From: a virus
DNA: 38,570 nt
Reading direction: 5' to 3' (one strand)
Virus record (IMG/VR): IMGVR_UViG_3300042691_007191
Coordinates: 1 to 38,570 of that record
Part shown: one piece after another, positions 30,475 to 38,541 of the stretch
How the letters are laid out: every line of letters starts with the position of its first letter
Position numbering within the stretch: the first letter of the stretch is position 1
The notes under the pieces: generated by a model
The model's database searches: none
The model's input: the letters and a program-made list of their open reading frames with translations, nothing else
What the model was told of the DNA's origin: nothing
Made by a program: the position numbers and the translations under genes

Positions 30475-32181
30475 TGCAGTTGTTACAGTACCACCAGTGC
30501 CTTTTTGTGATCCAAGGTACGAAATAATAACTACTCCAGAGCCTCCTGAAGCGCCACCTGGATAAGAAGGTGAACCAGACGAATAACCAGATCCGCCTCC
30601 TCCGCCGCCAGTGTTTACGGTTCCGGCAGCACCAACTCCACCATTTGATGCGCTCCCATTACCTCCGCCACCTGACCCTCCTAAACCAGCAATCGCAGCA
30701 GGACTAGACGCATAGTACCCACCGCCACCGCCTCCACCAGCACGGGTAACAGCAGATCCTGAAATAGATGAAGATGTGCCATTACCGCCGCTTCCAGAAA
30801 CATTTGAAACAGCATTTCCACCTGCGTTAGCTGCGCCGCCGCCACCCCCAGTCGTATAGGGAGATGAAGAAATGTTATTTATACCATTTCCACCTGCAAA
30901 ACCTTGGCCAGATGTTCCAGCGCCACCAACAAACTGTCGTGCGCTACTTGAATCAGCAGATCCACCGCCGCCTCCAGAGCCACCAGAACCGCCATCAGCA
31001 TTAGCAACAGCTGTACCGCCATAAGTACCACTAAAACCGCCACCAATAGCAGTAATCGCTAAACCACTAATACTGCTATTTGCGCCGCTATTACCATTTG
31101 CTGGCCCACCAGTACTAGCGCCAGCGCCCCCAGCGCCAACGGTCACTGTGTAAGTAGTGCCTGGAACAAAATTGGCAGTTCCCTCCAGATACCCGCCACC
31201 GCCACCGCCACCAGACAATCCAGAACCAGAACCCCCTCCACCGCCTACTACTAAATAAGCAGCAGTGTAAGGCCCAATTGACGCACCTTGTGAATAACAA
31301 ATCCAGCCTTGTGTTGCGTCGATATAGACGATTGCTACTGCTTGTCCGCTTGTATTTAACGTTACATTGGATGTGCTGCCTTGAATTTTTAACCCGTTTG
31401 GATTCAGTGTGACTGGGTTAGTGCCCCAAGTCCTTGCATAGTCAGTGAACTGAATAAAATCTCCAGCTGCGGGAGCTGCGGGCAACGTTACTGTGATTGC
31501 CGCTGATGTCGTGTTAACTGCATAACCTTTGCTTTTAACAGCAGTGAAATTCGATGTCTGCACTGCCTGCCACTCTGCTCCTCCACCGCCGCCAGCAGCT
31601 ACCCATGCTCCGTCACCACGTAAAAACGTAGATGCTGATGCAGTACCAGTAGCATTGATATTCGAAATCTGTACTGAGCCAGGTGTATTTGGGATAGCGT
31701 TGTAAACTGACGAGATATAAAAAATCTCGACGGCAATAAGGTCACCTGCAGTGGCGCCAATATCTAAAACTACGGTGGTTCCATTCGTAGCAGTGTAATC
31801 CCCGCTGCCTAGCATTACGCCGTTTTGGTAGACACTGATAAATCCAACTGGATATGAAGGCACAGAAAAAGTTGTCTGGCCTGAAGTTGCTGTGTATTCA
31901 GCATAGGTGCGATACGCCTGCGTGGTTACTCCTGATGCAGGAATACCAAGGTGACGCACCGAGATATTGTTAGTCCCCGCTGGGGGAGCTTCTGAGAATG
32001 TCAGGGTCGTACCTGAGATTCCGTAAGTGCTTGGGTCTTGCAGTACGCCAGCAATCGATACCAGAGCAGCCGTCGATCCACCTGGCGCTACGGACATCGT
32101 AAACGCCGTGGTAGAGCCGTTACCTGAGAAGGTATCGGTTACGAACGCTTGGTACTGCGGTTGATTGCCGATATAACTCAT
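30424..32181 (-). CDS. Large tail fibre with glycine-rich adhesin end, paralogue 3
   Basis: A 585-residue protein. Residues 1-190 form an N-terminal virion-anchoring region with a fibre-like start (SYIGNQPQYQAFVTDTFSGN) and a second domain (TPGSVQISNINATGTASAS). Residues 205-300 hold a β-rich domain (AEWQAVQTSNFTAVKSKGYAV). A glycine-rich core follows (about 305-555), ending GGYTIHTFTSSGTYTA. Only this paralogue carries the long anchoring part, so it may be the one that attaches the others or be the main fibre. It overlaps the next gene downstream in transcription order by no bases and the one upstream by four (ATGA). Confidence 0.75.
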   Translation of the reverse strand: MSYIGNQPQYQAFVTDTFSGNGSTTAFTMSVAPGGSTAALVSIAGVLQDPSTYGISGTTLTFSEAPPAGTNNISVRHLGIPASGVTTQAYRTYAEYTATSGQTTFSVPSYPVGFISVYQNGVMLGSGDYTATNGTTVVLDIGATAGDLIAVEIFYISSVYNAIPNTPGSVQISNINATGTASASTFLRGDGAWVAAGGGGGAEWQAVQTSNFTAVKSKGYAVNTTSAAITVTLPAAPAAGDFIQFTDYARTWGTNPVTLNPNGLKIQGSTSNVTLNTSGQAVAIVYIDATQGWICYSQGASIGPYTAAYLVVGGGGGSGSGLSGGGGGGGYLEGTANFVPGTTYTVTVGAGGAGASTGGPANGNSGANSSISGLAITAIGGGFSGTYGGTAVANADGGSGGSGGGGGSADSSSARQFVGGAGTSGQGFAGGNGINNISSSPYTTGGGGGAANAGGNAVSNVSGSGGNGTSSSISGSAVTRAGGGGGGGYYASSPAAIAGLGGSGGGGNGSASNGGVGAAGTVNTGGGGGGSGYSSGSPSYPGGASGGSGVVIISYLGSQKGTGGTVTTAGGYTIHTFTSSGTYTA

Positions 32182-33182
32182 GCAACGAAGGTTCCGCTAG
32201 ATGTGAATGTGTGGATGGTGTATCCGCCAACCTGTGTAATAGTTCCGCCAGATGCACGAGGGGTTCCAAGGTAACGAACAATAATAATTCCTGAACCACC
32301 GTTACCGCCTGCTTGTGCAGTGCCCCCAGAATTATTGCCACCGCCAGCGCCTCCGCCACCCGTATTAGAAGCTCCAGCGTTACCACTACCACCATAAAGG
32401 CCAGAGCCACCGCCGCCAGATCCGCCAGACCCACCACCAGACACATAAGGAGATTGAGCGCAGCCGCCACCGCCACCGCCACCGCCGTAGAAAACTGTGC
32501 TTCCAGAAGTTGTATGACTTACACCAGCACCGCCGTTACCAGATTGTGTTCCACCGCCGTTTCCATTACTACCAGCACTTCCAGCTCCACCGCCACCTCC
32601 AGCAGCCATTGAACTATTACCAGAAGAATTATAAATACCAGTACCGCCAATATTTCCTTGGCCTGCTGTAGCGGCTCCAGGGGATAAACTACCGTTTGCA
32701 AAATAAGACGCACCACCAGACGAACCTCCAGCAAGTGTTTGTGCGCCTCCATAACCTCCGCCGCCACCACCACCAATAGCTGAAGTTGCAAAAGCTACAG
32801 AATTAACTCCGTTATTACCTAAAGCACTGCCACCAGGTGCCCCCGTGCCTCCTGCACCAACAGTCATGGAGTAAGAAACGCCTGTTGTAACTGGAGAAGC
32901 GGCTACATAAATAACACCGCCTCCGCCACCACCTGAACCAGCATATACAGATCCACCTCCGCCACCACCAGCAACTACTAAATAGTCCACCGTATAAGAA
33001 GCGCTGGCAGTTGAAACCCAAGCTCCGTTTACATATGACTCAACCACGTTGGTTTCAGTGTTGTAACGCATAAAGCCGTTTGCGGCGCTTGAGGGTCGTT
33101 GCGCAGTAGATCCAGCAGGTAAGCCTAAGGCACCTGTTCCTGTATCTCTAAAACCGTTTATTCCGTCAAAAATTAGTGCCAT
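32178..33182 (-). CDS. Glycine-rich tail adhesin, paralogue 4
   Basis: A 334-residue protein with the shared head (LPAGSTAQRPSSAANGFMRY), VDYLVVAGGGGGG, a glycine-rich core (about residues 75-300) and a C-terminus GGYTIHTFTSSGTFVA. It starts after a strong AAAGGAGACC site and its end overlaps the paralogue 3 start. It is inferred to be a receptor-contact protein. The core is low in hydrophobic residues and rich in Gly, Ser and Asn, consistent with a polyglycine-II structure. Confidence 0.75.
   Translation of the reverse strand: MALIFDGINGFRDTGTGALGLPAGSTAQRPSSAANGFMRYNTETNVVESYVNGAWVSTASASYTVDYLVVAGGGGGGSVYAGSGGGGGGVIYVAASPVTTGVSYSMTVGAGGTGAPGGSALGNNGVNSVAFATSAIGGGGGGGYGGAQTLAGGSSGGASYFANGSLSPGAATAGQGNIGGTGIYNSSGNSSMAAGGGGGAGSAGSNGNGGGTQSGNGGAGVSHTTSGSTVFYGGGGGGGGCAQSPYVSGGGSGGSGGGGSGLYGGSGNAGASNTGGGGAGGGNNSGGTAQAGGNGGSGIIIVRYLGTPRASGGTITQVGGYTIHTFTSSGTFVA
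32191..32228. repeat. Direct repeat, copy 3 (adhesin 3' end)
   Basis: The end of paralogue 4. Its last 30 bases (32199-32228) are identical to 28127-28156, encoding the shared GGYTIHTFTSSGT C-terminus. The ribosome-binding part of copies 1 and 2 is missing here. Confidence 0.68.
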
Positions 33183-33196
33183 TGAAATGGTCTCCT

Positions 33197-33562
33197 TTAG
33201 ATTACTTTCCAGGTACTACCAGCAACGATAGTGACCGTGTTTGAACTTTGAGTGATTGGGCCAGCCGACATATAATTGTTTCCTGCGACTGACGTAAAGT
33301 CTTCAGTAATAGCATTAGCGTTTGCATAGAAAATTCCTGCTTCAGCACCACCTCCTCCGCCGATCGCGCCCCACTCACCACCTGCGTATCCTTCGAATGA
33401 AGCAGTCTCACTGTTGTAACGAAGAGCTCCATTAGCTACAGAGCCGGGGCGTTGAGTAGTATTACCTGACGGAACACTAAACGAACCAGTTGAAGTATTT
33501 GGTTGATCCGATACTTGTGCCGGTGTTGGATTACTTAGGGGGCTATTACCAATAAATGCCAT
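33197..33562 (-). CDS. Small fibre-like protein
   Basis: A 121-residue protein. It starts MAFIGNSPLSNPTPAQ, has the same head motif as the adhesins (SGNTTQRPGSVANGALRYNSE and YAGGEWGAIGGGGG) but then ends in a short β-rich segment (SSNTVTIVAGSTWKVI) instead of a long glycine core. It is probably a short fibre or spacer protein of the same assembly. ATG follows GGAGATTAACTA. Confidence 0.7.
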   Translation of the reverse strand: MAFIGNSPLSNPTPAQVSDQPNTSTGSFSVPSGNTTQRPGSVANGALRYNSETASFEGYAGGEWGAIGGGGGAEAGIFYANANAITEDFTSVAGNNYMSAGPITQSSNTVTIVAGSTWKVI

Positions 33563-33888
33563 TAGTTAATCTCCAACACACTAAGGACAGCATCTAATGA
33601 AGTCGCGGCAGAAGATATAACTTTTACTGCATCTGCTGCTTCTAAAACGACTTTTTGGTCACCGCCAACAATTACCAAAGCACCGCCGTTAGGAACTGTT
33701 GCGCCTTTTACTAAATAATAATCAACACCTCCTGAAGTAACATAGGCACTACATGTGACAGGAGAGTTAGTCGTATTTGCCGCAGAAAATCCAATTACAG
33801 TAGATTGAGTAGCTGCAGGGGCAGTGTAGACTGTAGAAGGTGATGTTCCTACGTCTTTGCTAAAAAAGTTTTTGAATGTATTTGCCAT
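33562..33888 (-). CDS. Small virion protein of the fibre region
   Basis: A 108-residue β-rich protein: FKNFFSKDVGTSPSTVYTAPA, then STVIGFSAANTTNSPVTCSAYV and a C-terminal VLEAADAVKVISSAATSLDAV. This layout (strands around a NT-x4-V-x-V block, then 'G-x-L-x-V-x-x-GDQK-x-VLEAAD') recurs in small virion proteins beside fibres, but the function is not known. Its stop overlaps the ATG of the next gene. ATG follows TAGGATAAGAA. Confidence 0.68.
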   Translation of the reverse strand: MANTFKNFFSKDVGTSPSTVYTAPAATQSTVIGFSAANTTNSPVTCSAYVTSGGVDYYLVKGATVPNGGALVIVGGDQKVVLEAADAVKVISSAATSLDAVLSVLEIN

Positions 33889-33891
33889 TTC

Positions 33892-34938
33892 TTATCCTAG
33901 AGCAATAGCTAATGCAACTGCTGTTCCAGCAGGATCAGCATATGTATTAATATTAGACGTAGTTATTACAGAAGAATCTACAGCAACAGTTACAGAACCA
34001 CCGGTTGTCTCAGTAATGCTAATACCTGCACCGTCAGTTAGGTTTATATTTTTCCAATACTGATTGGTCTGGTCATAAGCTAATAAATTACCGCCTGTTG
34101 GGGTAGTAATTAAAACATTATGTAACTCATCAAGCTCCCAGCCATTATTAATATGAGTAAACACTTCACCTGACGAAGCATTTACTTTTATTACCCAACC
34201 CAAAAAGACAGTATGTGCTGGTGCTGCAGGCCTTGTTGCTGTAAATTGACCGGCAGTTTGAGATAAGTATATTGGGGCACCTGCTGAAAAACCACTTGTG
34301 TTAATTCCTCGAATTACACCAAAAGTAGTAACAAATCCTTCTGCGCCAGCCGCTATATCTTCGGTAGCAATACCTAATGTGGCGGCAGATAATGGCTCAG
34401 AATCAGCGTCAGCCAAGACTACAGCAGGGCGCTGGCCTTGTGCGCCATTTACAGCAACTACGCTACCATTTGTTATGGTTGATGCGGAATTGTTATATAC
34501 CTTAACAATATTTTCTTGACCGAGCTGTAATGATACGTCAGCGTCTAAAACTACAGAAGGTGTACCATCGCCAGTGTCCCACGACATGGTTCCAACCGCT
34601 GCAGGGACACCTGTGGGGGTAGTATCAAAAGTAATTGCATTAACAGCACCCAAAGTGCCATTATCATCTTGAGTAACTACACCGTTTTGTACGAGTTTTC
34701 CGGTTGTACCATCAAAACGAACTAATGCATTATCTGTTGCTGATGCAGGGCCAGAAACAGCATTTGGATTTGCTGATACGCTTAAATTACGGGAAGACCC
34801 CGTGCCGGTAATAGTTACAGAAGAATCAGTCGATGTAAGAGTTTCGATCTTAGCATCGTTTAGATTTGTAAAATTGGCATCAACCTCGTTATTGGTTAAC
34901 GGAGAGCCTTTACCAGCACGTGTGACAATGGTAGTCAA
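33892..34938 (-). CDS. Tail fibre protein with GKGSPLT N-terminus
   Basis: A 348-residue β-rich protein. It begins TTIVTRAGKGSPLTNNEVDANFTNLN, a very common start of phage tail fibre and spike proteins. Two further domains follow: TLTSTDSSVTITGTGSSRNL and, at about 170-290, a globular region (VLADADSEPLSAATLGIATED). The start codon is TTG, set by GAGGGTAG upstream and by the family's usual N-terminus; no ATG fits. It probably forms part of the host-contact apparatus. Confidence 0.75.
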   Translation of the reverse strand: MTTIVTRAGKGSPLTNNEVDANFTNLNDAKIETLTSTDSSVTITGTGSSRNLSVSANPNAVSGPASATDNALVRFDGTTGKLVQNGVVTQDDNGTLGAVNAITFDTTPTGVPAAVGTMSWDTGDGTPSVVLDADVSLQLGQENIVKVYNNSASTITNGSVVAVNGAQGQRPAVVLADADSEPLSAATLGIATEDIAAGAEGFVTTFGVIRGINTSGFSAGAPIYLSQTAGQFTATRPAAPAHTVFLGWVIKVNASSGEVFTHINNGWELDELHNVLITTPTGGNLLAYDQTNQYWKNINLTDGAGISITETTGGSVTVAVDSSVITTSNINTYADPAGTAVALAIALG

Positions 34939-34954
34939 AGTCTACCCTCTTCTA

Positions 34955-35398
34955 TTAAGAAATGGTGATTGTCCAGGTAACGCTCATAGCATCGTTTGCG
35001 CCCTTGTTAACAACGGCAAAAACTGTACGGCAAAGCATTGTTCCTGCAACGGCTGCATTAAAAATACCTGCTTCTACAACAGCGCCAGTTCCTGTACCTG
35101 CTGGAAAGCTTGCTGTATAAGTAACTACGTTAGCGGCAGCAGTAGAAGAAGCTAAAGCTACTCGTCCTAGTTCAGAACCAAGGGCAGTATCGCCAGCTGC
35201 TGCTGGGGTGCTATCTGCTCCAATAGCCATGTGGCTCATAACGCTGGAAGAGGTTCCAACCATACGAGAAGCAACAAAATCTTTTCCGGTAGTAACTACC
35301 AGATTTTTAAATAAATGATCTTCTTTAACCTTGCCATCAGGGCCAGTAACTACGACTCGTAAAGAGCCTGTGGCTTTAAGTTGTTCGTTTGTGTTCAT
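34955..35398 (-). CDS. Virion / tail protein of unknown role
   Basis: A 147-residue β-rich protein with VVVTGPDGKVKEDHLFKNLVVTTGKDFVASRM, SSVMSHMAIGADSTPA and a C-terminal AVVEAGIFNAAVAGTMLCRTVF. This form is a familiar small virion protein in tail and fibre clusters of phages; it likely forms a β-sandwich. The function is unknown. ATG follows AAGGAGC. It is placed between the long repeat protein and the GKGSPLT fibre. Confidence 0.7.
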   Translation of the reverse strand: MNTNEQLKATGSLRVVVTGPDGKVKEDHLFKNLVVTTGKDFVASRMVGTSSSVMSHMAIGADSTPAAAGDTALGSELGRVALASSTAAANVVTYTASFPAGTGTGAVVEAGIFNAAVAGTMLCRTVFAVVNKGANDAMSVTWTITIS

Positions 35399-35407
35399 AA
35401 CAGCTCC

Positions 35408-36313
35408 TTATGTAAATGTGCGGGATGTACCGACATAATCTTCTAAAAAATAGGTTATATCGCAGTAATCCTGCATGAGCAAGGTTCCACTGCTTGATAA
35501 TAACATATTATCTGACTTATTTAATGCAAAATCAACTGCTTGGGCATCAGACGTAACCAGCAGTTCACTAATTAATTTGACGAAGGCATACTCAATGTCC
35601 CCGTCCATATTATCCAAAAGGATAAGGGTTTCAGATACACCTTTGTTAGAAACTACTGAACTATCGTCAACAAAAGACAAAACATCTAACTTATCTAAGG
35701 CAGTGTCTAATACTGTTTGATCTGTCGCACTAGCGGTATCTGTAAAATTACGTATGTATATTAAAGTTGTAGTTACAAAATCAGTAAAGGTTGTAGAGTC
35801 AGCAAGCGCTTTCTGAATACTGTAAGCTACTGAATCTGTTGATATATTTGCTATATCAGCTATTTGTTTTACTATGGCTAACGAAGCTAAGTCTGCCGTA
35901 GGTACGCTATCAAAGAACTCTTTAATAACATTAAAAGAAGCTTGGTCGGCAAGAGTTTGGGTATCAGCCAGTATTTTTGATAGTGCGACCTGAGCGCTAT
36001 CTACAGAAGTAATTGAATCTGCTGAAGTTTTACTAAAAGTCTTAAGAATAGAGTCCAGAAAACCGGGATACGTATCTGAAAACGATTTTTGTGTAGTAAG
36101 TGCTACAAGATCGGTTGGGGTTACAACATCAACTGCCAATACGTCTGGCATAGTAACCGCAGCAAATACCTGAACATCAATGTAATTAGCCTTAAAAATA
36201 GGCTGTATATACGAATAAGCTGCTTCAGCGTCTATATAGCTAACAGCAAAGGTAGGGTTTACATATGAAACCTCAACTCTTACTTCTTGATTGGGGTTTA
36301 CCCTAATGCCCAT
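35408..36313 (-). CDS. Repeat-containing fibre or tape-like virion protein
   Basis: A 301-residue protein. The N-terminus (VNPNQEVRVEVSYVNPTF) is β-rich with repeated SYIQP/NYIDV units. The middle (residues 70-260) is a string of Ser/Thr/Asp/Ala-rich repeats with phase about 28-30 residues (KSFSDTYPGFLDSIL, KILADTQTLADQASF, KALADSTTFTDFVTT). It ends with YCDITYFLEDYVGTSRTFT. It is probably a helical-repeat virion fibre of the tail. The ATG overlaps the upstream stop (TAATG). Confidence 0.65.
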   Translation of the reverse strand: MGIRVNPNQEVRVEVSYVNPTFAVSYIDAEAAYSYIQPIFKANYIDVQVFAAVTMPDVLAVDVVTPTDLVALTTQKSFSDTYPGFLDSILKTFSKTSADSITSVDSAQVALSKILADTQTLADQASFNVIKEFFDSVPTADLASLAIVKQIADIANISTDSVAYSIQKALADSTTFTDFVTTTLIYIRNFTDTASATDQTVLDTALDKLDVLSFVDDSSVVSNKGVSETLILLDNMDGDIEYAFVKLISELLVTSDAQAVDFALNKSDNMLLSSSGTLLMQDYCDITYFLEDYVGTSRTFT

Positions 36314-36639
36314 TAGAAATCTGCTCTTAGCGTAAACTCAAGCAAATCAAAAGCAGTCAAAATCTGACCGTTAAAATTCATCTCAATTTCACCTTGGTAT
36401 TGTCCGGCAGGCACATCTAATGTGTTTCCTGGAAATCCAAAACGTACGATTCCATTAGCTCCATCAATCTTTGAGCAAGGTAAAGTAGATAAAACTGTAG
36501 TTCCACCAAGGGCTCGAAATTTAACTACTACAGTAGTAGTGGCCGCAGATAAATCAATTGGGTCACCAGTTTGACGGTCTGTAAGAGTTAATGTTACCTC
36601 TGGTAAATTATCATTTTGTACAATTTTTATAGTGCTCAT
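36313..36639 (-). CDS. Small β-rich tail/baseplate protein
   Basis: A 108-residue protein with STIKIVQNDNLPEVTLTLTDRQTG, an Ig-like run of strands, and a C-terminal GEIEMNFNGQILTAFDLLEF. The layout 'ND-x2-P-x-V-x-L-T...DLS-A...G-x2-RF...PAG-x-Y-x-GEIE' resembles the N-terminal domain of baseplate upper proteins (BppU-like). ATG at 36639 overlaps the previous stop (ATGA) with AGAGG before it; a GTG at 36645 is in frame but weaker. The role as a tail-tip component is inferred. Confidence 0.65.
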   Translation of the reverse strand: MSTIKIVQNDNLPEVTLTLTDRQTGDPIDLSAATTTVVVKFRALGGTTVLSTLPCSKIDGANGIVRFGFPGNTLDVPAGQYQGEIEMNFNGQILTAFDLLEFTLRADF

Positions 36640-37298
36640 GCCCACCTCTGGAATTCAGTTCTTGTAGACCCACGAGTCAATCCCTTATTCATCTGGATTC
36701 TGGCTCTGTTAATATGAAAGTTAAACATCTTAGCAGCTTCAATTGAACCTGCTTTATCTGTGTAATCTTGCCGTGGTTGGGCTAATAAACGTGCTCTAGC
36801 GCCCCAAGCAATTGCTTCTGCCCATTGCTCATATATCTCTGAATCAATCTCATTTGAGTCTTGGGTTGGAGCTAAAGCAGTCCGTACATACAATGAAGAA
36901 GGTAAAGTTACATAAGGAATAGGAACTAAAGTAACTTCAGGTTTAATAATTCTAGTAATGTATTGGGGAGAACCTTGTAACTGATCCCAAGCACCCATAC
37001 GGTAAATATCGGCCAATTCGTCAGGGCTTTTTGGAATTAATAGCAAAGTATTAAAGTAAGCTTGAACAGGGCCAACTAATTTAGTGTCCGCTGGCGTTTG
37101 TATAACATATTGTGCTTGCCCGTTTACTACAGTAATAGCAGGCGCTTCGTACTGCCAAATATAGGTTCTTTCACAAAACTCAATGCATGCTTGTCTAATT
37201 GCGTCAACCGCAATAAATTCAGAAGCATCAGGCACATACTGTAGTACCCTAGGCAAAAATTCTTCGTAAGAAACAGTATATCCGTATGACTGGGTCAT
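36636..37298 (-). CDS. Head-tail connector / adaptor protein
   Basis: A 220-residue protein: VSYEEFLPRVLQYVPDASEFI, IRQACIEFCERTYIWQYE, a β-rich centre (QYVIQTPADTKLVGPVQAYFN) and a helical C-terminus (IYEQWAEAIAWGARARLLAQP...HINRARIQMNKG). This is the typical layout of small adaptor proteins of podovirus-like phages that dock below the portal (T7 gp11-like by analogy only). The gene overlaps its neighbours by four bases on both sides. No enzyme motif is visible. Confidence 0.72.
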   Translation of the reverse strand: MTQSYGYTVSYEEFLPRVLQYVPDASEFIAVDAIRQACIEFCERTYIWQYEAPAITVVNGQAQYVIQTPADTKLVGPVQAYFNTLLLIPKSPDELADIYRMGAWDQLQGSPQYITRIIKPEVTLVPIPYVTLPSSLYVRTALAPTQDSNEIDSEIYEQWAEAIAWGARARLLAQPRQDYTDKAGSIEAAKMFNFHINRARIQMNKGLTRGSTRTEFQRWA

Positions 37299-37981
37299 GA
37301 CTCAGATCCTGGTTTATTGGGGTCTTTTGGTGTGAACTGCTGATTTGGGTTATTAGACAATTCAGAAGTTTGTTTAATACCGCAAGAAGCCATAAATGTT
37401 TGTAAGTATCCTTGTGCCAAAGCCAAGCCAGGTGCGTATTCTGCATCTTTGCTGCAAGCTCTGTAAAGAATGTAATCCAATAATGCCGGCTCAAAAGTAT
37501 CGCTAATTGAGATAACTGTAGCTTCTGAAGTAATCATCGGCGGAACTGGAGAATAATTTAACTGTACGTATCCTGAACCATTATTAGGAGGATAAACATA
37601 AAAAACAGTTTGATCCTGTGGATCAAATACATAATGCTTAGGTACTGGAGATTTAGTATCAGAATGCCAGTCTGGATTAAATGAATCAATTAACTCTCTA
37701 GAAGTTAAACGAATTGCCCGACCTGGTTTCGTACCATCTGTACCCATATAACGAATAAGCTCAAGTAGTAACCAGCCATCCGACGGAATAGTCTGTCTTG
37801 TGCCAGCTACTAATTGAACAGTTGATACTTTATTTGTTGCATTAGGAGCTAAAAGAACAATTTGTTTTTGACCTTGATTAAGCCAAGATAAAAGCTCAGC
37901 TCTTGTCCAACGGGTATTGCCGATGTCAGTAAGCTGAATCGCTGCTTTATTCAGAATGGCTTGAGCGGTAATTGTTCCCAT
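37295..37981 (-). CDS. Phage adaptor protein, DUF6682-like
   Basis: A 228-residue protein. ILNKAAIQLTDIGNTRWTRAELLSWLNQGQKQIVLL is the hallmark N-terminus of phage adaptor proteins (DUF6682), followed by a β-rich centre (HYVFDPQDQTVFYVYPP) and a C-terminal helix (ALLDYILYRACSKDAEYAPG). It probably lines the connector between portal and tail. ATG follows TAGGAT, and the gene overlaps the next by four bases (ATGA). The two connector genes lie before all fibres, as in most podoviruses. Confidence 0.82.
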   Translation of the reverse strand: MGTITAQAILNKAAIQLTDIGNTRWTRAELLSWLNQGQKQIVLLAPNATNKVSTVQLVAGTRQTIPSDGWLLLELIRYMGTDGTKPGRAIRLTSRELIDSFNPDWHSDTKSPVPKHYVFDPQDQTVFYVYPPNNGSGYVQLNYSPVPPMITSEATVISISDTFEPALLDYILYRACSKDAEYAPGLALAQGYLQTFMASCGIKQTSELSNNPNQQFTPKDPNKPGSES

Positions 37982-38022
37982 ATCCTAATTATAGTAGAGA
38001 GGAGCCGAAGCTCCTCGGTTTA

Positions 38023-38541
38023 TTACGATGCAGTAACAGTTACTGTGGATGGTGCACTATTTGTAGTCCCGTCATTTACTACTAAGCTAGCTACATATGA
38101 GCCTGCTATATCAGCGGTAAAGGTCGGACTTACAGTCGTAGCACCAGCTAAAGTAGCCGTACTTCCTGCAGGGATGCTAGTTAAAGTCCAAGCGTAGGTA
38201 AGCGAATCACCGTTAGGATCATAACTACCTGCACCAGTTAAAGTTACTAAAACTGGAGAAACTACAGTTTGAGCTGGGCCGGCATTAGCAACTGGAGCAT
38301 CATTAACTGCTAAAGCTGCCACAATCGCAGGAACCTGAGTCCCAAACCACAAACCATCGACTACTAGTTGATTTGAAGTAATACTACCCGCATTCAAAGC
38401 CGCAATATCTGTAGCTTGAGTCGAAGAAAAACCAGCCACTACTAAATCTGTAGTAGTAGCAGTACCTACGTTAAATCCAACTACTGCTTGCGCTTGTGGG
38501 ATGGAAAATCCGCTAGCAACTAAATCATCAATAACAGCCAT
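38023..38541 (-). CDS. Virion protein: short repeats plus a PKD-like domain
   Basis: A 172-residue protein. The N-terminal 75 residues contain three repeats of about 25 (DLVASGFSIPQAQAVVGFN, DLVVAGFSSTQATDIAALN, QLVVDGLWFGTQVPAIVAAL). The C-terminal 90 residues form a PKD/Ig-like domain (VANAGPAQTVVSPVLVTLTG...DPNGDSLTYAWTL...YVASLVVNDG). Such domains decorate phage heads and tails and bind cell-surface sugars or other virion proteins. Start at 38541 is set by AAGGAG seven bases upstream; the frame continues to 38562. It is the most upstream late gene visible in the window. Confidence 0.75.
   Translation of the reverse strand: MAVIDDLVASGFSIPQAQAVVGFNVGTATTTDLVVAGFSSTQATDIAALNAGSITSNQLVVDGLWFGTQVPAIVAALAVNDAPVANAGPAQTVVSPVLVTLTGAGSYDPNGDSLTYAWTLTSIPAGSTATLAGATTVSPTFTADIAGSYVASLVVNDGTTNSAPSTVTVTAS

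Noticed and set aside
28106-33182. CRISPR-like repeats
   Set aside because: The repeated blocks are protein-coding glycine-rich cores and gene ends with irregular spacing; there is no array of equal repeats and spacers and no cas operon.
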